Shown here: in pieces, positions 7,117 through 11,939 of the stretch
Layout: each line of letters opens with the position of its first letter
Position numbering within the stretch: position 1 is the stretch's first letter
From: Acetobacteraceae bacterium
GTDB lineage: Bacteria > Pseudomonadota > Alphaproteobacteria > Acetobacterales > Acetobacteraceae
Assembly (NCBI GenBank): GCA_003133265.1
Contig: PKWQ01000235.1
Location: 1-11,939, forward strand
DNA: 11,939 bases
Direction of reading: 5' to 3'
Position numbers and translations under genes: made by a program
The notes under the pieces: generated by a model
The model's database searches: none
What the model saw: only the letters and a program-made list of their open reading frames with translations
What the model was told of the DNA's origin: nothing

Positions 7117-7128
7117 ATCCTCGCAAAC

Positions 7129-7995
7129 ATGACGACCCAACAGATGAACCTGCATTTGGTCTCCGACGCCACCGGAGAGACATTGAACGCCGTGGCGCGC
7201 GCCACCACGGTGCAGTTCGAGCACGCGCATATCGTCTACCATCGTTGGAGCCTGATCCGCTCGCGCTTCCAATTGCATCGCGTGCTGGAGGGCATCGAGG
7301 CCGAGCCGGGGCCGGTGCTGTCGACCCTGGTGGACCGGGCGTTGCGGGCCGACCTGGAGACCACCTGCGCCCGGTTGAACGTTCCCGTGGTCAATGTGCT
7401 GGACCCGGTGCTCAACCTGCTGCAGGAGCATATCGGCGAGCAGGCGGCGGCTCGGCCCGGCCGCCAATATGTGCTCAACGCCGACTATTTCCGTCGCATC
7501 GACGCCATGCACTATGTGCTGGCCCATGACGACGGCCAGTCCCAGCCGGGCCTTGCCGAAGCCGACGTGGTGCTGGTCGGCGTCTCGCGGTCGTCCAAGA
7601 CCCCCACCTGCTTCTATCTGGCCAACCGTGCGGTGAAGGCCGCCAACATTCCGCTGGTGCCGGGAACGCCGGACCCGCCCGGCCTCGACAAGCCGGATTG
7701 CCCGGTGATCGGCCTGACCCTGGATGCAAAATCGTTGATCGAGATCCGCCGCCACCGGCTGCGTCTGATCGGCGCCGGGGCGCAGACCGGGCCGGTACGC
7801 CAGGACAGCAGCGAATACGTGGACGAGGAGGCGGTGAAGGCCGAACTGCTCTGGGCGCGCCGGCTATGTACCAGCCACGGCTGGCCGGTGATCGACGTCA
7901 CCCGCCGGTCGATCGAGGAAACCGCCGCCACGGTCCTGCAACTGATGGAAGCCTGGCACGACCGCCGCCGCAAGGCCGCCGAGACCCCGGCCTGA
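7129..7995 (+). CDS. PPDK/PEP synthase regulatory protein (DUF299 kinase-pyrophosphorylase)
   Basis: Bifunctional regulator that uses ADP to phosphorylate and inactivate pyruvate,phosphate dikinase or PEP synthase on a threonine, and Pi to remove that phosphate, setting carbon flow between pyruvate and PEP. 288 residues from the ATG at 7129. Family signatures: LHLVSDATGET at the N-terminus (9-18) and the P-loop GVSRSSKTPTCFYLANR (151-167). Which partner it regulates (PPDK or PEPS) cannot be told here; PPDK is the common one in alphaproteobacteria. None of the starts has a good ribosome site: a GTG at 7078 would put origin repeat 7106-7116 inside the gene, and a second ATG at 7144 is possible. 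The TGATG at its end shares one base with maf. This is the gene known as RP001 or its homologue beside alphaproteobacterial origins. Confidence 0.92.
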   Translation: MTTQQMNLHLVSDATGETLNAVARATTVQFEHAHIVYHRWSLIRSRFQLHRVLEGIEAEPGPVLSTLVDRALRADLETTCARLNVPVVNVLDPVLNLLQEHIGEQAAARPGRQYVLNADYFRRIDAMHYVLAHDDGQSQPGLAEADVVLVGVSRSSKTPTCFYLANRAVKAANIPLVPGTPDPPGLDKPDCPVIGLTLDAKSLIEIRRHRLRLIGAGAQTGPVRQDSSEYVDEEAVKAELLWARRLCTSHGWPVIDVTRRSIEETAATVLQLMEAWHDRRRKAAETPA

Positions 7996-8606
7996 TGCTT
8001 CAGCGCGATACGCCAAGGCTGATCCTGGCCAGCCAATCGCCGTTCCGCCGGGCGCTGCTGGAGGGCGTCGGGCTGCGGTTCACGGCGCATCCCGCCCATG
8101 TGGACGAGGCCGCGGTCAAGCGGGCGGTCCAGGCCGAGCACGAGAGCGCGGAGGATGCCGCGTTGCTGCTTGCCGAGATGAAGGCGGCGCGGGTCGCCCA
8201 GCGCGAACCGGAAGCCCTGGTGATCGGCGCGGACCAGATCCTGGTCTGCGAGGATGCCTGGTTCGCCAAGCCCACCGACATCGCGGACGCCCGTGCCCAG
8301 CTCCGCGCCCTGCGCGGCAAGACGCATATGCTGGCCACCGCCGTCGTCTGCCATGTCGGAGAGGCCCGCATCTGGCACTACGTCGCCCGGCCCCGGCTGA
8401 CCATGCGGGCATTCTCCGACGCATTCCTCGAGGCCTATCTGGCGGAGGAGGACGAGACGGTGACGACGACCGTCGGCGGCTATCGTCTGGAAGGTCCAGG
8501 CATGCAGCTGTTCGATCGCATCGATGGTGAGCATTCCGCGATCATCGGACTGCCGATGTTGTCCCTGCTGGGTTTCCTGCGCCAGCACGGTGTGCTGCTG
8601 GACTGA
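7995..8606 (+). CDS. Maf-family nucleotide pyrophosphatase, YceF-like
   Basis: House-cleaning enzyme that hydrolyses non-canonical or modified nucleoside triphosphates to monophosphates; YceF-type members prefer m7GTP, YhdE-type dTTP/UTP. 203 residues, typical length. Motifs: LILASQSPFRRALLE (9-23, phosphate-binding loop), VDE around 36-38, IGADQIL with the general base Asp80, KPTD (92-95), and GPGMQLFDRIDGEH followed by IIGLPMLSLLGFLR near the C-terminus. SPxRRALL, GADQ rather than GADT, and LFxRIxG favour the YceF branch; this subclass call is inference. The ATG overlaps the previous stop as TGATG, so translation is probably by reinitiation. In many alphaproteobacteria aroE and coaE follow; here a hairpin and an unrelated lactonase gene follow. 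Confidence 0.93.
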   Translation: MLQRDTPRLILASQSPFRRALLEGVGLRFTAHPAHVDEAAVKRAVQAEHESAEDAALLLAEMKAARVAQREPEALVIGADQILVCEDAWFAKPTDIADARAQLRALRGKTHMLATAVVCHVGEARIWHYVARPRLTMRAFSDAFLEAYLAEEDETVTTTVGGYRLEGPGMQLFDRIDGEHSAIIGLPMLSLLGFLRQHGVLLD

Positions 8607-8619
8607 AGCGAAGCCCGGT

Positions 8620-8648
8620 AGGCCGCGCGCCCGGCTCCTGTTAGTTTT
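8620..8648 (+). terminator. Possible weak terminator after maf
   Basis: AGGCCG (8620-8625) can pair with CGG and CCT at 8632-8639 with a two-base bulge, and TTAGTTTT follows at 8641-8648. The stem is short and interrupted but the T-rich tail is unusual for this GC-rich sequence. It would end the regulatory-protein/maf transcript before the lactonase gene. Confidence 0.3.
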
Positions 8649-8691
8649 CCGCGATCATCGGCCGAATGGCCGCGCACAGGGGGAAATGACC

Positions 8692-9573
8692 ATGTATCTC
8701 GGACCGCCACCCAAGCAGATCACGCCCGATGTCTGGACCGAGTTGCCCGCCGAGCTTCGCATCGCGCCGACCGCCACGCGGCACAACTTCCTCGAAGGTC
8801 CGTCGTTCGACCGCGACGGCAACCTGCTGGTCGTCGACATCTTCGCCAACCGGGTCTACCGCATCTCGCCGGCCGGCAAATGGGAGATGCTGATCGAATA
8901 TGACGGCCAGCCCAACGGCCTGAAGATCCACAAGGACGGGCGCATCTTTCTCGCCTGCCGCAAATACGGCATCGCGCTGCTGGACCCCAAACGCGGCACC
9001 GTGGAATCCGTCGTCGCCGGCCCGCGCCGGGACAAGAAATTCCGAGGCGTGAACGATCTGGTGTTCCATTCCAGCGGCGATATCTACTTCACCGACCAGG
9101 GCCGCACCGGCCTGCAAGACCCCACCGGCTGCGTCTATTGCCTGCGCGCCGACGGACGGCTGGAGACGGTCATCGACACGGTGCCGAGCCCGAACGGGCT
9201 GGTGTTCAACCCCGCCGAGACCGAGCTGTTCGTCGCCGTCACGCGCGGCAACTGCGTCTGGTGGGTGGACATGGTCGACCCCGAGCGGCGCGGCGCGCTG
9301 TTCGTGCAGATGCACGCGCAGGGGCCGGACGGCATGGCGATGGACGCGGCGGGCAATCTGGTGATCGCGCATGCCTATCACGGCGCCGCCTGGATCTACG
9401 ACCGCGATGCCGCGCCGCTCTATTACATCAAGTCGCCGCGCGGCAAGATGGTAACGAACGTCGCCTATGGCGGGCCGGAGAACAAAACGCTGCACATCGT
9501 GGAATCCGCGAGCTGCTCGATCCTGACCACGACGTTGCCGGTGGCTGGGCAGAAGATGTTCTCGCACATGTAG
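8692..9573 (+). CDS. SMP-30/gluconolactonase-like six-bladed beta-propeller lactonase
   Basis: Probably a cytosolic metal-dependent sugar or organic-acid lactonase; no signal peptide is seen. 293 residues. Candidate metal ligands follow the SMP-30 pattern: Glu35 in LEGPSFDRDGN, Asn168 in SPNGLVFNP and Asp213 in GPDGMAMDAAGN, with spacings close to those of characterised members; Asn121-Asp122 in GVNDLVF match the substrate-site position. Start: ATG at 8692 lies eight bases after AGGGGG (8678-8683); the in-frame ATG at 8686 is only two bases from it, so 8692 is preferred. Its stop is 9 bases from the stop of the convergent hydrolase gene, where GCGGGC (9576-9581) and GCCCGC (9593-9598) could form a hairpin. 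The physiological lactone is unknown; neighbouring binding-protein and hydrolase genes hint at a catabolic setting. Confidence 0.87.
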   Translation: MYLGPPPKQITPDVWTELPAELRIAPTATRHNFLEGPSFDRDGNLLVVDIFANRVYRISPAGKWEMLIEYDGQPNGLKIHKDGRIFLACRKYGIALLDPKRGTVESVVAGPRRDKKFRGVNDLVFHSSGDIYFTDQGRTGLQDPTGCVYCLRADGRLETVIDTVPSPNGLVFNPAETELFVAVTRGNCVWWVDMVDPERRGALFVQMHAQGPDGMAMDAAGNLVIAHAYHGAAWIYDRDAAPLYYIKSPRGKMVTNVAYGGPENKTLHIVESASCSILTTTLPVAGQKMFSHM

Positions 9574-9582
9574 CGGCGGGCT

Positions 9583-10422
9583 TCAGCCCCGTGCCCGCAC
9601 CTTCTCCAGCACCGGCCGCAGGAAACGCTTGAACCGTTCGGGGTTCTCGCTCATCGGGAAATGCCCGAGCTGTTCCATGATCGTCAGTTCCGCCCCCGCG
9701 ATTGCCGCCGCCGTCGCGCGGCTGGCTTCGAGTGTGGCGGAATAGTCGTAGTTCCCGGTCAGCATCCATACCGGGCAGACGCTGGTATCGATCTTCGCCA
9801 GCTTGCCGCGCATATCGCCGTCCACCGCGTAGAAATTCAGGTCGCCGCGAAACACCCCAGGCCCGCTCTGCATGTAATGCCACAGCGTCTCCCAGCGTTC
9901 GTGTTCCGGGCTCTGTGGCGCCATCAGGCCGGAAACGATGCCGCCGCACACCTCGCCGTTCACGTCCGGCCGGTGCAGCCATTCCAGATCGTAATATGAA
10001 TCCGTGTAGGCCGAGGATTGCAGCCCGATCACGCCGCGCAGCTTCGCGCCATGCTCGGCCGCCAGATCCAGCACGATGCGCCCGCCGATCGAACAGCCCA
10101 TCACCACCGGCCGGTCCAGCCCCAGCGCCGCCGCGATCGCCATCACCATGCCGGTATAGGCATCGGTGGTCAGCTTGTATTCGCTGTTCTGCCAACCGGC
10201 CGGCGGCGAGGATTTGCCGTGCCAGGGCATGTCGAACGTCACGCAGCGGAAATGCGCGGTGATGTCGGGATCGTTCAGGATGGCGCGGAATTGCCGCCCG
10301 TCCGATCCGGCGGTGTGCAGGCAGAGCAGGGGAATGCCCTGCCCGGCTTCCTCGAAATAGACGCGCTGTCTGTGGCCATTCAGCTCGATGTGCAGATAGC
10401 GTCCGACGATATTCTCGATCAT
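9583..10422 (-). CDS. Alpha/beta-fold hydrolase
   Basis: A 279-residue soluble hydrolase of the alpha/beta superfamily. The likely triad is Ser111 in the nucleophile elbow GCSIGG, Asp226 in LTGNYDYS and His254 in EQLGHFPMSENPERF. The oxyanion region is CLHTAGSDGRQF (about 35-46), and FDMPWHGKS (63-71) is the usual strand-4 loop. A cap lies around 135-205 (EWLHRP, GLMAPQSPEHERW). Such sequences include carboxylesterases, C-C bond hydrolases of ring-cleavage pathways and enol-lactonases; the substrate cannot be assigned. The ATG at 10422 overlaps the stop of the SCP2-like gene by four bases (ATGA) and has GGGAGG ten bases upstream. Third in the visible operon after the ABC binding protein, and convergent with the lactonase gene. 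Confidence 0.9.
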   Translation of the reverse strand: MIENIVGRYLHIELNGHRQRVYFEEAGQGIPLLCLHTAGSDGRQFRAILNDPDITAHFRCVTFDMPWHGKSSPPAGWQNSEYKLTTDAYTGMVMAIAAALGLDRPVVMGCSIGGRIVLDLAAEHGAKLRGVIGLQSSAYTDSYYDLEWLHRPDVNGEVCGGIVSGLMAPQSPEHERWETLWHYMQSGPGVFRGDLNFYAVDGDMRGKLAKIDTSVCPVWMLTGNYDYSATLEASRATAAAIAGAELTIMEQLGHFPMSENPERFKRFLRPVLEKVRARG

Positions 10423-10802
10423 GTTATCGGAGCCTCCCGCAGCTTGGCGAAGACGAACTTGAACCAAATCAGGTGCGAGAAGAACGGATGCAAATCCCCT
10501 TCCAGCCGCAGCAGCCGGTGGCGCACCAGCGCCATCAGGTCGTTGCGTCCCGGCACCGGATCGGGTCGCAGGAATTCGGTGAAGGCATCGGCGTCGATGC
10601 GGATGGCGAAGGTGAAGGACGGCATGCGGAACGGCCCCCGGCGCGCCTCCAGTATCTTGCCCTGGTGGATATGCAGCATCCAGCTGTCCGCGCCGATCTC
10701 CACCAGCACGTCCGCATCCAGATATCGGCCCCAGCGCGCCAGCGCGCGGTCGTCGTTGACCAGCGCCGGCAGGTTCAGGAGCAACGAGTCCTGTGTCACC
10801 AT
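10419..10802 (-). CDS. Small SCP2-like domain protein
   Basis: A 127-residue protein with no signal peptide or membrane span. Its layout resembles SCP2/sterol-carrier-like domains: VEIGADSWMLHIHQGKI, then RMPSFTFAIRIDADAFTEFL, then an RLLRLEGDL segment and an aromatic tail (FFSHLIWFKFVFAK). In that fold a beta sheet and helices bound a hydrophobic tunnel for lipids or acyl compounds. The match is by pattern only and is moderate; otherwise it is a conserved-looking unknown. The gene is real: it shares its first base with the stop of the binding-protein gene (TGATG) and its stop overlaps the hydrolase start (ATGA), so all three are probably coupled. A role in holding a hydrophobic substrate or intermediate for the hydrolase is speculation. 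Confidence 0.7.
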   Translation of the reverse strand: MVTQDSLLLNLPALVNDDRALARWGRYLDADVLVEIGADSWMLHIHQGKILEARRGPFRMPSFTFAIRIDADAFTEFLRPDPVPGRNDLMALVRHRLLRLEGDLHPFFSHLIWFKFVFAKLREAPIT

Positions 10803-11939
10803 CAGCCGGCCACCATCTTGCAGTGTCCGTCGGCCAGCGGGCGGAACGCCTGATCCGCCGCTACCGTCTGCAACACCTTGTAGTAGTCCCAGGGATATTT
10901 GCTCTCGCCGGGTGATTTCACCTGGAACAGATACATCGGATGGATCTTGCGCCCGTCGGCGCGGATCGTGCCCTTGCCGTACGGCGCATCGTCCGTCGGC
11001 GTCGCCTTCATCGCCGCGATCACCCCGCGTCCGCTCTCGCGCGCCTTCGCCAGGCCCAATTGGCGAACCGCCTTGAGATAATGCGTCACCGCCGAGTAGT
11101 CGCCGGCCTGGATCATGTTCGGCATCGCACCGTTCATCTGGGCGCCGAACCGCTTGGACCAGGCGCGCGTCGCGTCGTTCATGTCCCAGTAGAATCCCTC
11201 GGTCAGCACCAGCCCCTGCGCGGCGGCGAGGCCGGTGGCATGCACGTCGGGGATGGTGAGCAGCAGCGATGCCAGCCGCACGCCGGCCTTGGTGATGCCG
11301 AACTCGCCGGCCTGCTTGATGCAGTTCACCGTGTTGTCGCCGGAATTCGCCAGCCCGATCACTTTCGCCCCGCTCGACTTGGCCTGCAGCAGGAACGCGG
11401 AGAAATCGGTGGTTTCCGGGAACGGCGTGTAGACGGTGCCCAGCACCTTGCCGCCGGCGGCGGTGACGAAGCTGGCGGTGTCGCCCGCCAGCGCCCGGCC
11501 GAACGCATAATCCGCGGCGATGAAGTACCAGCTGTCCCCGCCGTCCGCCACCAATGCGGTCCCGGTGGTGTGGCCAAGTGCCCAGGTATCGTAGACCCAG
11601 TGGATGTGGTTGGGCGAACACGCCTTGCCGGTCAGGTCGGAGGATGCCGGGCCGGTGAACAGCGCCACCTTGTCCTTGTCGCGCACCAGATCCGCCACCG
11701 CCAGCGCGGCGGCGGAGTTCTGGATGTTCACCAGGACATCGACCCCCTCGTTGTCGAGCCAGTCGCGGCCCATCGACAGCGCGATGTCCGCCTTGGCCTG
11801 GAAATCGGCGACCATCAGGTCGACCTTGATGCCGGGCGATGTCGCCAGGAAGTCCTCGATCGCCAGTTTTACCCCGGTGACGGTGCCCTTGCCGGTGCCG
11901 GCGGAGTTGGTGGCGCTCAGATCGGTCAGGATGCCGATC
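10802..11939 (-). CDS. ABC transporter substrate-binding protein, LivJ/branched-chain amino acid type, 5' end cut
   Basis: Periplasmic ligand-binding protein of the Peripla_BP_6 (LivJ/AmiC/UrtA) family, normally handing its ligand to a LivHMGF-type ABC permease. The reading frame is open to the window edge; about 378 residues are visible and the signal peptide and first strand lie outside. The first visible residues, IGILTDLSATNSAGTGKG then VTGVKLAIEDF, are the typical lobe-1 start; further landmarks are VDVLVNIQNSAAALAV, FTGPASSDLTG, the hinge strand SWYFIAADYAFGRAL with GKVLGTVYTPFPETTDFSAFL, and the C-terminal KGTIRADGRKIHPMYLFQVKSP. The ligand cannot be read: relatives bind amino acids, amides, urea or aromatic acids. 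No permease or ATPase gene is visible; they may lie upstream or elsewhere. It leads an overlapping gene set with the SCP2-like protein and hydrolase. Confidence 0.9.
   Translation of the reverse strand, partial: IGILTDLSATNSAGTGKGTVTGVKLAIEDFLATSPGIKVDLMVADFQAKADIALSMGRDWLDNEGVDVLVNIQNSAAALAVADLVRDKDKVALFTGPASSDLTGKACSPNHIHWVYDTWALGHTTGTALVADGGDSWYFIAADYAFGRALAGDTASFVTAAGGKVLGTVYTPFPETTDFSAFLLQAKSSGAKVIGLANSGDNTVNCIKQAGEFGITKAGVRLASLLLTIPDVHATGLAAAQGLVLTEGFYWDMNDATRAWSKRFGAQMNGAMPNMIQAGDYSAVTHYLKAVRQLGLAKARESGRGVIAAMKATPTDDAPYGKGTIRADGRKIHPMYLFQVKSPGESKYPWDYYKVLQTVAADQAFRPLADGHCKMVAG

Larger units (their letters stand above)
6841..7128. other. oriC: Probable chromosomal replication origin (oriC) between hemE and the PPDK/PEPS regulatory gene
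   Basis: Non-coding gap of about 290 bp between divergent genes, the place of the origin in Caulobacter and several other alphaproteobacteria. Relative to the DnaA consensus TTATNCACA: a perfect box on the minus strand at 6899-6907; CTATTCACA at 6942-6950 (one mismatch); TTATCCACG at 6996-7004 (one mismatch); TTATCCCCG at 7056-7064 and 7106-7114 (two mismatches each, the 11-mer TTATCCCCGCT being identical in both). A GTACCCACA (6912-6920) is a weaker candidate. Bases 6850-6884 are about 26% GC and lie beside the perfect box, a plausible unwinding element, with a tandem AGATA at 6863-6872. A GANTC site (6975-6979), the target of CcrM methylation, is present once. Position and boxes are direct observations; origin function is inferred. 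Confidence 0.85.

Noticed and set aside
6841..7128. CtrA sites (TTAA-N7-TTAA) in the origin gap, as in Caulobacter
   Set aside because: One TTAAC occurs at 6850 but no second half at the right distance was found.
10803..11621. Upstream extension of the SCP2-like frame into the binding-protein gene
   Set aside because: The translation is Gly/Arg-rich shadow sequence with no family match; the TGATG overlap fixes the real start at 10802.

Overview
The window is high-GC, densely packed bacterial DNA with ten complete or nearly complete housekeeping and accessory genes plus two genes cut by the window ends. Gene content (Maf, the PPDK/PEPS regulatory protein, hemE, hemH, hemJ, rho) and their order point to an alphaproteobacterium. 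The flanking LivJ-type binding protein, SMP-30 lactonase and periplasmic beta-propeller are compatible with Rhodospirillales/Acetobacteraceae, but that finer placement is an inference.

Left part (1-2083): the 5' part of ahcY (S-adenosylhomocysteine hydrolase, minus strand, C-terminus outside) diverges from a gene for an exported seven-bladed-type beta-propeller protein. The divergent gap holds a 20-bp palindrome placed inside a plausible ahcY promoter, like an operator of the ArsR-family SahR regulator, and a 7-bp-stem hairpin upstream of the propeller gene.

Centre (2084-6840, all minus strand): rho, with a C-rich leader and a probable sigma-70 promoter, preceded by a tightly overlapping operon hemE - hemH - HAD phosphatase - hemJ. 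The operon carries three late steps of heme synthesis (uroporphyrinogen decarboxylation, protoporphyrinogen oxidation, iron insertion); a HAD phosphatase is wedged between hemH and hemJ by ATGA overlaps on both sides.

Origin region (6841-7128): the space between hemE (leftward) and the PPDK/PEPS regulatory protein (rightward) is where many alphaproteobacteria, including Caulobacter, have their chromosomal origin. It contains a perfect DnaA box, several near-consensus boxes, an exact 11-bp repeat of a TTATCCCCG-type box 50 bp apart, and a tract of about 26% GC next to the perfect box. I read it as oriC. hemE and its operon point away from it on one side and the regulatory protein and maf on the other, co-directional with the forks.

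Right part (7129-11939): the regulatory protein and maf overlap by one base; then an SMP-30/gluconolactonase-like gene (plus) converges on a minus-strand set: LivJ-type ABC substrate-binding protein (N-terminus outside), a small SCP2-like protein and an alpha/beta hydrolase, coupled by a 1-base and a 4-base overlap. This set looks like part of an uptake/catabolic unit of unknown substrate. The usual alphaproteobacterial neighbours (aroE, coaE, dnaQ after maf; mnmE, gidA, parAB beyond rho) are not seen, so conserved origin synteny ends at maf on one side and at rho on the other. No CRISPR, tRNA, rRNA, transposase or prophage gene was seen.
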